Below are positions 32,484 to 40,500 of a stretch of 40,500 bases of DNA, piece after piece. Source of the stretch: Desulfurivibrio sp. (GTDB lineage Bacteria; Desulfobacterota; Desulfobulbia; Desulfobulbales; SURF-16); the NCBI GenBank assembly GCA_003605035.1, contig QZKJ01000094.1:1-40500 (forward strand), in the 5' to 3' direction. A program made the translations under genes and the position numbers. Under the pieces are notes generated by a model that saw nothing but the letters and a program-made list of their open reading frames with translations, had not been told where the DNA came from and ran no database searches. The first letter of the stretch is position 1, and the number at the start of each line of letters is the position of its first letter.

Positions 32484-33527
32484 TCAGCCGGCCGACTCCA
32501 GCTTTTCCAGCACGAAGCGGTCAAAATCCTCTCCGGCCGCCACCTCCATGCGCAGGGCATAGAGAGGTTTGGCCAGCTGCCTGCCCTGCAGCTTGACCAG
32601 GTCCTTCTCGGAAGTAATATAGGCCTGGGCCGCGCTGCCGCGTGACTGCTTGTGCAGGAAGTCAAGCTCCGGCTTGAAATAGCGGCAGTGGTCGCGGAAC
32701 ACCTGGAAACCGTCCAGCTTGATGCCGGCCAGCTGCAGACTCCGCTGGAAAGAGTGCGGGTTGGCCAGGCCGCAGAAGCCGAAAAAGGAAGCAGGGCCGT
32801 CAGCCAGGGCAATCTCGCCGCCGTCCGCCGTAACCAGGGAGAGCGGCCTGAATCCGGTCATAAACACCGGAATGCCGGCAAACCTTTTGTTCAGGGCCCT
32901 GTTGATCGCTTCCGCCCGCTTGCGGTTATCCTCATCAACACAGGTCAGCACAAAGCAGTCGGCCCGCTCCAGGGCTTTCAGCGGCTCCCGCATATCGCCG
33001 CCCGGAAACACCCGGTTATTGCCGAGAAAGCTGTCGACCTTAAACAGCGCCAGATTGACATCGCGCCAGAGCCCCAGATGCTGAAAGCCGTCATCAAGAA
33101 TCACGGCGCCGGCGCCGAGATGCTCCACGGCGTAGCGACCGCCGTCAACCCGGTTGCGGCTGGTAAGCACCGGCACCCCCGGCAGATTCTCCGCCAGGAA
33201 AAAGGGCTCGTCGCCTGCAGCCGGGGCGGTCAGGCAGATGGTCCGGCCGTCGGAAACCACGTTGACCCGCTCCCTGGCCCTGCCCCCATAGCCCCGGCTG
33301 ACAATGACCGGCTTTCTGGCGGCCAGCAGCCTGGCCAGATAGATAACCATGGGGGTTTTGCCGGTGCCGCCCAGGGTGAGGTTGCCGACGCTGATCACCG
33401 GCACCGGCAGGCGCTGCTGCTTGAACAGTCCTTTTTGGTAAAATGCGGCCCTGAGCGACATGGCAACACTGTAAAAGGGGGAAAAGGGTCTCCCAAAGGT
33501 ATAGAGAAGACGTAAGTGTTCACTCAT
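32484..33527 (-). CDS. lpxK: Tetraacyldisaccharide 4'-kinase
   Basis: This 347-residue inner-membrane-associated kinase phosphorylates the lipid A disaccharide at the 4' position. The hallmark P-loop region VISVGNLTLGGTGKTPMVIY lies near residue 44, followed by SRGYGGRA. ILDDGFQHLGLWRDVNLALF near residue 141 and GFCGLANPHSFQ near residue 270 follow. Its ATG overlaps the waaA stop by 4 bases (ATGA), so the two are translated together. Together with waaA and lpxC it forms the lipid A/Kdo cluster here. Confidence 0.95.
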   Translation of the reverse strand: MSEHLRLLYTFGRPFSPFYSVAMSLRAAFYQKGLFKQQRLPVPVISVGNLTLGGTGKTPMVIYLARLLAARKPVIVSRGYGGRARERVNVVSDGRTICLTAPAAGDEPFFLAENLPGVPVLTSRNRVDGGRYAVEHLGAGAVILDDGFQHLGLWRDVNLALFKVDSFLGNNRVFPGGDMREPLKALERADCFVLTCVDEDNRKRAEAINRALNKRFAGIPVFMTGFRPLSLVTADGGEIALADGPASFFGFCGLANPHSFQRSLQLAGIKLDGFQVFRDHCRYFKPELDFLHKQSRGSAAQAYITSEKDLVKLQGRQLAKPLYALRMEVAAGEDFDRFVLEKLESAG

Positions 33528-34801
33528 GACAACACCTGCCTGATCAGATCGATATGACGCATGTTCACTCCCTGGCGGGATTTCACAAATTGACGGGCCG
33601 CCCTCCCCTTTTCCCTGCCCAGCTCCGGCTCCTGCAGATACGAGGAGAGGCTCTGCAAAAGCTCCTGTTCGCCGCTGACCTGGATGGCGCAGCCGGCCGC
33701 CAGCATATCCTCCACCACATCGGCGAAATCCTCCATATGCGGCCCGAAAAAAACCGGGATGCCGGCTATGGCCGGTTCAAGCGGGTTGTGGCCGCCCCGG
33801 GCCACCAGACTGCCGCCGATAAAGGCGATATCAGCCAGCCGGTAGAGCCCGGCCAGTTCCCCCATGGTATCAAGCACCAGCAGCTGATCATCAGCATGGC
33901 GGCCCGCCCTGCGGGTGGAGACGGCCAGCCCTTTGCCGCGGACCAGTTTTACCACAGCCGCGGCGCGCTCGATATTGCGCGGTGCCAGGATGAGAAAAAG
34001 GTCTGGAAACCGTGCGGCCAGTTCCCGGTAAACCCGGCAGAGGATCTCCTCCTCGCCCTCATGGGTGCTGCCGGCAATCAGCAGGGGCCTGTCCGCGGCA
34101 ATGCCCAGCTCATTTCTGCTGATCTGCCGGGCGCCCGCCTTGGGCAGCATGGCGTCGTATTTCAGGTTGCCGAGGGTTTTCACCCTGGCTGCCGCCACGC
34201 CGAGGCTGACCATTTTTTCCACATCCTCCTGGCGCTGCATGGCAAGAAAGGAGAACGAGCGGAACATGGGCAGAAAGAAAGCTTGAAAAAATGAGTATTT
34301 CCGGTAAGATTTCCGTGAGATGCGGCCGTTGACCAAGAGGGCGGCGATGTTTCCGGCGGCAAGCTGGTGGAGGAAATTCGGCCAGAAATCGGTCTCCACC
34401 AGCACAAAGAGGTCAGGCCGCAGGGTTTTGACAAAGCGGCGCGCCACGGGATAGACATCCAGGGGAAACTGGATGAAGAGATCAACCGGCAGCCCCTCGC
34501 TGCTTCTGGCAAACCTTTCGCCTGCGGCGGTAGAGGCGGAAAAGAGCAGCGTGGCCTCGGGGAAATGCTCTCTGATGGCCTGCACCAGGGTGACTGACGA
34601 GGCGACCTCGCCCACGGACAGGGCATGAATCCAGATGCGGGGGCGGCCCGCGGGAATTTTTTCCGCCAGTTCACCCAGCCCGAAACCGAGTCTGGCCGGG
34701 ATGCGCAGCCGGTATTTGGCCTTGCCGACCACCAGCAGCAGAAGTAGCGGCCAGAGCAGGACCAGCCCCAGCAGCTGAATGAGGTTATATACTGCCAGCA
34801 T
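33524..34801 (-). CDS. waaA: 3-deoxy-D-manno-octulosonic acid (Kdo) transferase
   Basis: This 425-residue membrane-anchored GT30 glycosyltransferase adds Kdo to lipid IVA. An N-terminal hydrophobic helix (LIQLLGLVLLWPLLLLLVVG) is followed by RIWIHALSVGEVASSVTLV, LFVLVETDFWPNFL and NGRISRKSYRKY. The C-terminal donor domain has AGSTHEGEEEIL and FIGGSLVARGGHNPLEPA. It is the first gene of the waaA-lpxK pair and diverges from rsmE across 79 bases. Whether it transfers one or two Kdo residues cannot be told. Confidence 0.95.
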   Translation of the reverse strand: MLAVYNLIQLLGLVLLWPLLLLLVVGKAKYRLRIPARLGFGLGELAEKIPAGRPRIWIHALSVGEVASSVTLVQAIREHFPEATLLFSASTAAGERFARSSEGLPVDLFIQFPLDVYPVARRFVKTLRPDLFVLVETDFWPNFLHQLAAGNIAALLVNGRISRKSYRKYSFFQAFFLPMFRSFSFLAMQRQEDVEKMVSLGVAAARVKTLGNLKYDAMLPKAGARQISRNELGIAADRPLLIAGSTHEGEEEILCRVYRELAARFPDLFLILAPRNIERAAAVVKLVRGKGLAVSTRRAGRHADDQLLVLDTMGELAGLYRLADIAFIGGSLVARGGHNPLEPAIAGIPVFFGPHMEDFADVVEDMLAAGCAIQVSGEQELLQSLSSYLQEPELGREKGRAARQFVKSRQGVNMRHIDLIRQVLS

Positions 34802-34880
34802 GGTAAAAAAGATGCCTGCCTGATTTCTTTACATGTAATATTTTTCCCGCAGCCAACCAAAAACGCAAGACTGCAACCCC

Positions 34881-35633
34881 ATGAACATCATTCTCATCGA
34901 TCCGGCCGAGGTCAGCAACCAGCGGGTGACCCTGCGGGACAGACGCAGCGACCATATCAGAAACGTGCTCGGCGCAGCCATCGGCGACACCCTGCGCACC
35001 GGCCTGATCAACGGCCCCATGGGCAGCAGCACGATCATCAGTATCAGCGCTGATGCGGTGGAACTTGCCACCAGCCACCACGGCCCAACCCCTGAGCAGC
35101 CGGCCACTGACCTGATCCTGGCCCTGCCCCGGCCCATCATGCTGAAAAGAATCTTCTCCCAGGCGGCGACCTTCGGGGTGCGAAGAATTTATCTCATCAA
35201 CGCCAGCCGGGTGGAAAAGAGCTTCTTTTCCGCCTCGCTGCTGGCGGAAAGCAGCTATTACCCCCTGCTGCTGCGCGGCCTGGAGCAGGCGGTTGACACC
35301 ATGGTGCCCGAGGTGAGCATCCATCAGCGTTTCCGGCCCTTTGTCGAGGACCTGCTGCCCCGCCTTATCGACGACTGCCCGGTGCGGCTGGCCGCCCATC
35401 CCGGCCCCTTCCCCTTGCTGCCGCAGACTGTTGCCCTGCCGCTCACCGAGCGCATCATCATGGCCATCGGCCCGGAAGGAGGCTGGGTCGATTTCGAGAT
35501 CGACATGTTCCGCGCCGCGGGCTTTCAGCCCTTCACCATGGGACGCCGCATCCTGCGGGTCGACAGCGCGGTGCCCGCCCTGCTCGCCCAGCTCAACCTG
35601 CTGCGCCAGCTCAACCCGCCAGCCTCTGCCTGA
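34881..35633 (+). CDS. rsmE: 16S rRNA (uracil-1498-N3)-methyltransferase
   Basis: This 250-residue SPOUT-class methyltransferase modifies U1498 of 16S rRNA. An N-terminal PUA-like part (RRSDHIRNVLGAAIGDTL) precedes the knotted C-terminal fold with AIGPEGGWVDFEIDMFRAAG (near residue 195) and MGRRILRVDSAVPALLAQL (near residue 218), the SAM-binding signature. No Shine-Dalgarno is obvious. The end overlaps the convergent murJ by 23 bases. Confidence 0.95.
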   Translation: MNIILIDPAEVSNQRVTLRDRRSDHIRNVLGAAIGDTLRTGLINGPMGSSTIISISADAVELATSHHGPTPEQPATDLILALPRPIMLKRIFSQAATFGVRRIYLINASRVEKSFFSASLLAESSYYPLLLRGLEQAVDTMVPEVSIHQRFRPFVEDLLPRLIDDCPVRLAAHPGPFPLLPQTVALPLTERIIMAIGPEGGWVDFEIDMFRAAGFQPFTMGRRILRVDSAVPALLAQLNLLRQLNPPASA

Positions 35634-37203
35634 TTTTATCGATGATGACGGCAAGCTCTTTGACCTTCAGCAGATAGAGCAGGCTGCCATAGACAATGAC
35701 CGCCGCTCCTATATACACGAAAACACCGGTAATCTGCAGAAAAATTGATTGCCCGAAAAAATTCCCGGCCACCACGACCAGCCCCTTCAGGCAGGCGGTC
35801 ATGCCCAGGGAGGCCAGCAGGACCTTGGCAATCCCCTCAAACAGATAGGCCAGCGAATAGCCGGACAGCTTCCGGTAGAGCACGACGCTCAGGAAGAGGA
35901 AATTACAGATCATGGCGCATGAAGTGGAAAGGGCGATGGCCCGGTGCTGGAACAGGTCAATGGAGGCGGAGACAAAGAGCAGATTGGCCGCCACGGCCAG
36001 AAAGCTGGCGATAACCGGATAGCGGGTGTCATCCAGGGCAAAAAAAACCGGCACCATGATTTTCACCGAGGAATAGGCGAACAGCCCCACCGCGTAAAAG
36101 CGCAGGGCCTCGGCGGTGCGGGCCGTGTCAAAGGCGGTGAAGGCGCCGTACTGGAAGATGATGCGGATAATGGGGTCGGCCAGCAGCCACAGACCGAAGC
36201 TTGCCGGAATGGTCAGACAGAAGGCCATGGTCAGCGACGAGGTGAAGGTTTCCCGCATCTTGCCCAGATCCCTGGCCGCCGCATACCGGGCGATGACCGG
36301 CAGCGAGGCGATGGAAATCGCCACGCCGAAGACGCCGATGGGCAGCTGCACCAGCCGGAAGGCGTAATTGAGCCAGGAAACGCTGCCCTCCACGCAGGAG
36401 GAGGCGAAGCGGGTGTTGATAAAGATATTGATCTGGGTGGCGGACAGGCCGATGACCGCCGGCAGCATCAAACGGAGGATGCGGCGCAGGCCGGGATCGG
36501 CGAGATCAAAAAGTGGTCTGAAGGCAAAACCGGCCTTGACCAGGGTGGGCAGCTGGCCGACCAGCTGCAGAAAGCCGCCGATCAGAGTGCCCAGGGCCAT
36601 GCCCATGATGGCCGGATAGCCCAGTTTCGGCAGGATATAGGCCAGACCGAGGCCGCCGGCGATGGAGCCCAGGTTGAAGAAGCTGGAGGCCATGGCCGGG
36701 ATGAAAAAACGGCCCCTGGTATTGAGCATGCCCATCACCACGGCCGACAGCGAGACAAAGATCAGGAAGGGGAACATGACGATGGTCAGCTGCCGGGTCA
36801 GATCCACCTTGCCCGGCACCTGGACGAACTCGGGGTCAACCAGCAGCCGCACCAGCGGGTCGGCCAGAAAGATGCCGGCCAGGGTGATGAGGCTGAGCAG
36901 CACGGCAAAAAAGACCAGCACATTGTTGGCCAGCTGCCAGGTGGCCTTCTCACCCTTGTTGGCGTCATAGTCGGAAAATACCGCGACAAAGGCCGAGCTG
37001 AGCGCCCCCTCGCCGAAGAGATCGCGCAGCAGGTTGGGGATGCGGAAGGCCACCACAAAGGCGTCATAGGCAAAGCCTGCCCCGAACATCACGGCAAAAA
37101 CCTGCTCCCGTACCAGGCCCAGCACCCGGCTGCACATGACGGCAATGGAGACGGTGCCGGCGGAACGGGCGATTTTACCGGTATCGGCAGACGCTTTTTT
37201 CAT
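35611..37203 (-). CDS. murJ: Lipid II flippase MurJ (MviN)
   Basis: This 530-residue polytopic membrane protein of the MOP superfamily flips the peptidoglycan precursor lipid II. The start (IARSAGTVSIAVMCSRVLGLVREQ) and the NLLRDLFGEGALSSAFVAVFSDY segment are diagnostic for MurJ. About 14 hydrophobic helices are visible, and length is normal. Its start overlaps the stop of the upstream methyltransferase-like gene (4 bases, ATGA), so they form an operon. The 3' end overlaps rsmE. Confidence 0.96.
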   Translation of the reverse strand: MKKASADTGKIARSAGTVSIAVMCSRVLGLVREQVFAVMFGAGFAYDAFVVAFRIPNLLRDLFGEGALSSAFVAVFSDYDANKGEKATWQLANNVLVFFAVLLSLITLAGIFLADPLVRLLVDPEFVQVPGKVDLTRQLTIVMFPFLIFVSLSAVVMGMLNTRGRFFIPAMASSFFNLGSIAGGLGLAYILPKLGYPAIMGMALGTLIGGFLQLVGQLPTLVKAGFAFRPLFDLADPGLRRILRLMLPAVIGLSATQINIFINTRFASSCVEGSVSWLNYAFRLVQLPIGVFGVAISIASLPVIARYAAARDLGKMRETFTSSLTMAFCLTIPASFGLWLLADPIIRIIFQYGAFTAFDTARTAEALRFYAVGLFAYSSVKIMVPVFFALDDTRYPVIASFLAVAANLLFVSASIDLFQHRAIALSTSCAMICNFLFLSVVLYRKLSGYSLAYLFEGIAKVLLASLGMTACLKGLVVVAGNFFGQSIFLQITGVFVYIGAAVIVYGSLLYLLKVKELAVIIDKIRQRLAG

Positions 37204-37817
37204 TTCTTCATCCTGGGCCAGGGAAAAAGCATGGGCAGCCGCCGGCAGTACTCGTCATAGGGTCTGCCGATATCCCGGTGCAGCTTTCTTTCCTCAAGCC
37301 ACGCGCCGACTATAAAATAGAGAGAGATGATGATCTTGCTCACCAGGGAGATATCGGTGATCGGTCCGAAGGCCCAGACCAGGGCGATCCCGCCCGAATA
37401 CCAGGGATGCCGCACCCCGCCCAGCGGGTTTGCGGTAAAGGCGGCGGCCGGTGGCTTGTGGCCCGCCATGAAGGCCTTGAGCTGCTTCAGTCCCGCAAAA
37501 AAAGCCAGGTCATAACGCCGCCAGCCGGCGTAAAACATATACAGGCCATAGACATAGAGAACGACTTTCAGCCCGAGCCACCAGCCGGGCCAGGCAAACA
37601 AGATAACCTGTTTGACGGAAAACTGGTAGGCCATCACCGGCACCAGGGCCACCAGGCTGATGAGATTGAAAAAAAACCGGTAGAGGCCGGTCACGATCCG
37701 GTCGCCGAACAGGGCGTGGCAGCGCCGCAGCCACCAGTGGGAAATCAGCAGACTGTGGAAAAAACACCAGGTGATCCAGCTGAGGGCGGTCACCAGCTGC
37801 GGGGACAGTTCCATCAT
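37200..37817 (-). CDS. Isoprenylcysteine carboxyl methyltransferase/NnrU-like membrane protein
   Basis: The 205-residue protein has about five hydrophobic helices. The C-terminal pattern GVRHPWYSGGI ... WLEERKLHRDIGRPYDEYCR (near residues 137-190) is the SAM-binding signature of ICMT/PEMT-type integral membrane methyltransferases. Substrate unknown; candidates include lipids or isoprenoid-linked molecules. It is translationally coupled to murJ (4-base overlap). This hints at an envelope-lipid role, but that is inference. Tandem ATG codons at 37817 and 37814; either start is possible. Confidence 0.7.
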   Translation of the reverse strand: MMELSPQLVTALSWITWCFFHSLLISHWWLRRCHALFGDRIVTGLYRFFFNLISLVALVPVMAYQFSVKQVILFAWPGWWLGLKVVLYVYGLYMFYAGWRRYDLAFFAGLKQLKAFMAGHKPPAAAFTANPLGGVRHPWYSGGIALVWAFGPITDISLVSKIIISLYFIVGAWLEERKLHRDIGRPYDEYCRRLPMLFPWPRMKK

Positions 37818-37921
37818 ATTCCATTGCCGGTCCGGCGGGAAAACCGGACAGAACGTATAAGCAAAGCGATAAAATGCCGATCAGACGATGGCCGAATGTA
37901 CCAGTTAACCGCGCAATCTGC

Positions 37922-37956
37922 AAAAGCAAAAAGGGGAACCTGCAAAAAGGCCCCCC
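37922..37956 (-). terminator. Intrinsic terminator of ilvC
   Basis: GGGGAACCT (37933-37941) and AGGCCCCCC (37948-37956) pair over 9 positions with two G-T pairs and a 6-base loop. On the minus strand a T5 run and a second T-rich run follow (complement of 37922-37932). It lies 36 bases after the ilvC stop. Confidence 0.85.
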
Positions 37957-37991
37957 TCCTGACAGCGAATCGGCAATGATCGCTTGGCAAT

Positions 37992-39464
37992 TTAGAAAAT
38001 CGGCTTCATGGCGCTCATATAGGAACGTAGCTCCTCGCCGATCATCTCGACCCCGGCATAACGGATCTCTTCATTGGCCCTGATCAGGGCGATATTGTCC
38101 ACCCCGTTATCCTGCAGCGAGAGCCCGCGGCCGATGACATCCGTCTCGATCTTCCGCATGAAACCGGCCAGCAGCGGCAGGGCGCTCTGGGTGAAGAGAT
38201 AGCAGCCATATTCCGCGGTGTCCGAGATGACCACGTTCATCTCGTAGAGCTTCTTGCGGGCAATGGTGTTGGCGATCAGCGGCACCTCGTGCAGGGACTC
38301 GTAATAGGCGGATTCCTCCTTGATGCCGGCGGAAACCATGGTGTCAAAGGCCAGCTCAACCCCGGCCTTGACCATGGCCACCATGAGGATAGCGTTATCG
38401 AAATACTCCTGCTCGGCGATGACGGCGTCCGTGCTCACCGATTTTTCAAAAGCGGTCTCCCCGGTCTCGGCCCGCCATTTGAGCAGATTCGCATCATTGT
38501 TGGCCCAGTCCTCCATCATGGTGCGGGAAAAATAACCTGACATGATGTCGTCCATGTGTTTTTCAAAAAGCGGCTTGAGGATCTCCTTAAGCTCATCTGC
38601 GAGTGCCACCGCAATCAGCTTGGCCGGGTTGGCGAGGCGGTCCAGCATGTTGGTGATGCCGCCGTGCTTGAGGGCCTCGGTAATGGTCTCCCAGCCGTAC
38701 TGGATCAGCTTGGAGGCGTAGCCCGCCTCCACGCCCTTTTCGATCATCTTGTCATAGCACAGCAGAGACCCCACCTGCAGCATGCCGCAGAGAATGGTCT
38801 GCTCGCCCATCAGGTCGGATTTAACCTCGGCGATAAAGGACGACTGCAGCACGCCGGCCCGGTCGGCCCCGGTGCCGCAGGCATAGGCCTTGGCCAGCTC
38901 CCAGCCCTCGCCTTGCGGGTCGTTCTCCCGGTGCACGGCGATCAGGGTCGGCACGCCGAAGCCGCGCTTATACTCCTCCCGCACCTCGGTGCCGGGGGAT
39001 TTCGGGGCGACCATGATGACGGTGAGGTCCTTGCGGATCTGCATGCCCTCTTCGACGATATTAAAGCCGTGGGAATAGGAGAGGCACGCCCCCTGCTTCA
39101 TGAGCGGCATGATGGCGGTGACCACCCTGGTATGCTGCTTGTCCGGGGTCAGATTGATGACCAGATCAGCGGCAGGAATCAGTTCCTGATAGGTGCCGAC
39201 CACAAAACCGTTAGCGGTGGCGTTTTTCCATGACTGCCGTTTTTCGGTAATGGCCGATTCCCGCAGGGCGTAGCTGACGTCCAGGCCGCTGTCCCTGAGA
39301 TTAAGCCCCTGATGCAGACCCTGGGCCCCGCAACCTACGATGACGATCTTCTTGCCTTTGAGGGCGTCCACGCCGTTGAATTCAGAGGCATCCATAAAGC
39401 GGCACTGGCCGAGTTCCTCAAGCTGGATGCGTAACGGTAAGGTATTGAAATAATTCTGCGCCAT
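37992..39464 (-). CDS. ilvC: Ketol-acid reductoisomerase (class II, long form)
   Basis: This 490-residue NADPH enzyme of valine, leucine and isoleucine synthesis converts acetohydroxy acids to dihydroxy acids. Visible features are the start [20 protein letters not shown], the NADP loop [18 protein letters not shown] (near residue 44), [13 protein letters not shown] near residue 153, and the duplicated helical C-terminal half of the class II form with SDTAEYG near residue 415. Class I enzymes are about 330-350 residues, so this is the enterobacterial-type long form. AAGGAG ribosome-binding site. An ilvY-like regulator is divergent to it, as in E. coli. Confidence 0.97.
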   Translation of the reverse strand: MAQNYFNTLPLRIQLEELGQCRFMDASEFNGVDALKGKKIVIVGCGAQGLHQGLNLRDSGLDVSYALRESAITEKRQSWKNATANGFVVGTYQELIPAADLVINLTPDKQHTRVVTAIMPLMKQGACLSYSHGFNIVEEGMQIRKDLTVIMVAPKSPGTEVREEYKRGFGVPTLIAVHRENDPQGEGWELAKAYACGTGADRAGVLQSSFIAEVKSDLMGEQTILCGMLQVGSLLCYDKMIEKGVEAGYASKLIQYGWETITEALKHGGITNMLDRLANPAKLIAVALADELKEILKPLFEKHMDDIMSGYFSRTMMEDWANNDANLLKWRAETGETAFEKSVSTDAVIAEQEYFDNAILMVAMVKAGVELAFDTMVSAGIKEESAYYESLHEVPLIANTIARKKLYEMNVVISDTAEYGCYLFTQSALPLLAGFMRKIETDVIGRGLSLQDNGVDNIALIRANEEIRYAGVEMIGEELRSYMSAMKPIF

Positions 39465-39566
39465 GTTGTTCTCCTTGAAAGTTCATGCTTTTTCTGGCTG
39501 AAACCGTAATCATCTCACCTTACCATTGAATTTCGTTGCGTAAAGTGATTTATTCGCTATATTACA

Positions 39567-39581
39567 TTGCAGATATTGCAA
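39567..39581. promoter_or_regulatory. Candidate IlvY (LysR-type) operator
   Basis: TTGCAGATATTGCAA is a 15-bp inverted repeat (TTGC-N7-GCAA) that contains the LysR-type T-N11-A motif. It lies 102 bases upstream of the ilvC ATG, next to AT-rich sequence (ATATTACATTG) that could hold the ilvC -10 box. The E. coli IlvY protein binds in the ilvYC intergenic region, so the placement fits. Not confirmed by a second site. Confidence 0.45.
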
Positions 39582-39641
39582 CAACATGAACAAAACCGGA
39601 AAGCCCGGCATTTTTCGTGGCCTTACCATGGTGAACCCGGC

Positions 39642-39722
39642 GGAGGGGCAACCCTTGTGGTTGCCCTTTGCCGGCACCCTCTTGATCATGGCTCACCGGG
39701 CACCCACAAGGGGTGCCCCTCC
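39642..39722. repeat. Double-hairpin REP/MITE-like repeat in the ilvC-ilvY gap
   Basis: Two 25-bp arms, 39642-39666 and 39698-39722, are inverted copies of each other with two mismatches, separated by 31 bases. Each arm is itself a hairpin: GGGCAACC/GGTTGCCC with loop CTTGT in the left arm, and GGGCACCC/GGGTGCCC with loop ACAAG in the right. Compensating differences between arms keep each hairpin paired. Such GGGCAACC-type palindromes are widely dispersed in many bacterial genomes. The element sits between the candidate operator and the ilvY start. Short open frames across it are not genes. Confidence 0.8.
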
Positions 39723-39828
39723 GCACCACACGGTCACGGGAGGCCACATGTCATATGAAACAGGCAAGAAGCAGGAATATTACCCGCCCTCCTCGCCATG
39801 GCTACCCCCTGAATAACCCGGGCAAAGC

Positions 39829-40500
39829 ATGAATATCCAGGAACTGCAACTCTTCAAGCACCTGGCCGGCACCCTGCATTTCGGCCGGACCAGCCAGGCC
39901 TGCAACATCACGCCCTCGGCCCTGACCCGGACCATCCAGCGCCTGGAGGAAGAGGCGGGCAAAAAACTCTTCCTCCGCGACAACCGCTCCGTCTCTCTCA
40001 CTCCGGCGGGCCAGCGCTTCCGAACCTATGCCGAGGAGACGATCAGAAACTGGCAGCAGCTGGTCAACGACCTGACCAGTGACGAGAAAACCCTGCGGGG
40101 CGAAATATCGCTGTACTGCTCGGTCACCGCGGTTTACGGCATCCTGCCGCAGATGCTGAAAAAATACCGGGGGCTCTACCCCGAGGTCCATATCAATCTG
40201 CAGACCGGCGATCAGGCCAATGCCCTGGAAAAACTGCGGAACAGCGAGGCGGACATCATTGTCGCCGCCCTGCCGGATAACCTGCCGCCCCAGCTCAAAT
40301 TCATCACCGCCCTTGAAACCCCGCTGCTCTTCATCGGTCCGGCCCACTTTGCCGGCAACCCGGCCGGACAGGACGCGGCCATCGACTGGCATACCATGCC
40401 GATGATCATGGCCGAACGTGGCCTGGGCCGCCGGCGGCTTGACAAGTGGTTTCAGGAGCGCGGCATCACGCCCAACATCTACGCCCAGGTGGCGGGCAAC
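39829..40500 (+). CDS. ilvY: LysR-family regulator IlvY-like, partial
   Basis: The first 224 residues are in the window; the gene runs off the right edge. The N-terminal winged helix-turn-helix (MNIQELQLFKHLAGTLHFGR, then SQACNITPSALTRTIQRLEE, residues 21-40) and the segments LFLRDNRSVSLTPAGQRF, LYCSVTAVYGILP and MIMAERGLGRRRLDKWF closely resemble E. coli IlvY. IlvY activates ilvC in response to acetohydroxy acids. Divergent placement from ilvC supports the assignment. The ATG at 39829 has no strong Shine-Dalgarno sequence (CAAAGC). Confidence 0.92.
   Translation, partial: MNIQELQLFKHLAGTLHFGRTSQACNITPSALTRTIQRLEEEAGKKLFLRDNRSVSLTPAGQRFRTYAEETIRNWQQLVNDLTSDEKTLRGEISLYCSVTAVYGILPQMLKKYRGLYPEVHINLQTGDQANALEKLRNSEADIIVAALPDNLPPQLKFITALETPLLFIGPAHFAGNPAGQDAAIDWHTMPMIMAERGLGRRRLDKWFQERGITPNIYAQVAGN

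Noticed and set aside
39562-39747. A 61-codon minus-strand open frame across the double hairpin
   Set aside because: It is simply a reading of the REP/MITE-like repeat and has no start signal.

Overview
The window looks like chromosomal DNA of an anaerobic Gram-negative bacterium. The best guess is a sulfate-reducer-like member of the Desulfobacterota, possibly Desulfobulbales. The envelope genes (lpxC, lpxK, waaA, murJ) show an outer membrane with lipid A and Kdo. The four-subunit 2-oxoacid:ferredoxin oxidoreductase (korDABC), a ferredoxin-type subunit and an iron-sulfur flavoprotein point to anaerobic, ferredoxin-based metabolism. A PEP-CTERM protein, an orphan NtrC-type regulator and a GH57/DUF3536 enzyme also fit this group. 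The taxonomic placement is inference from gene content only. By eye the coding DNA is GC-rich, and codon use looks uniform apart from one AT-rich gene-free stretch. I see no plasmid, phage, CRISPR array or intact insertion sequence.

Layout. 1-4082: a minus-strand operon korD-korA-korB-korC, followed by a PEP synthase-like gene that runs off the left edge, with a good sigma-70 promoter near 4054-4082. 4245-8291: a minus-strand operon metK-ahcY (SAM cycle), followed by two overlapping kinase-like genes that match the two halves of a protein usually made as one chain. 8292-12570: an accessory-looking block with a PEP-CTERM surface protein (minus), about 1.35 kb of AT-rich non-coding DNA, and a 593-residue secreted protein of unknown function (plus). 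The two genes diverge and each has a sigma-54-type -24/-12 element. Shared TTTCCG-type palindromes lie between them. 12647-18192: glycan metabolism (GH57/DUF3536 enzyme, malQ), a DUF2721 membrane protein, an iron-sulfur flavoprotein and tRNA-Glu(CTC). 18354-24478: a primary-type sigma factor, comEC and pilT (DNA uptake and type IV pilus retraction), and a PHP phosphoesterase.

24540-31235: an orphan sigma-54 response regulator, a DUF948/YtxH pair, nadK, proC and a chemoreceptor. The proC-nadK gap holds two 9-bp tandem-repeat arrays in inverted orientation. They run exactly from the proC stop codon to the nadK start codon, which is the most unusual DNA structure in the window. 31246-37817: envelope genes lpxC, waaA-lpxK, murJ with an isoprenylcysteine-methyltransferase-like membrane gene, plus rsmE. 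37928-40500: ilvC and a divergent ilvY-like LysR regulator (cut by the right edge). Between them lie an IlvY-like operator and a double-hairpin REP/MITE-like repeat.

Working together: most genes are housekeeping (SAM cycle, NADP, proline, branched-chain amino acids, lipid A/Kdo, peptidoglycan precursor flipping, rRNA methylation). The more unusual content is the divergent secreted/PEP-CTERM locus, the nonamer arrays at nadK, the split kinase pair, and the coupling of a receiver-bearing PEP synthase-like enzyme to 2-oxoacid oxidation.
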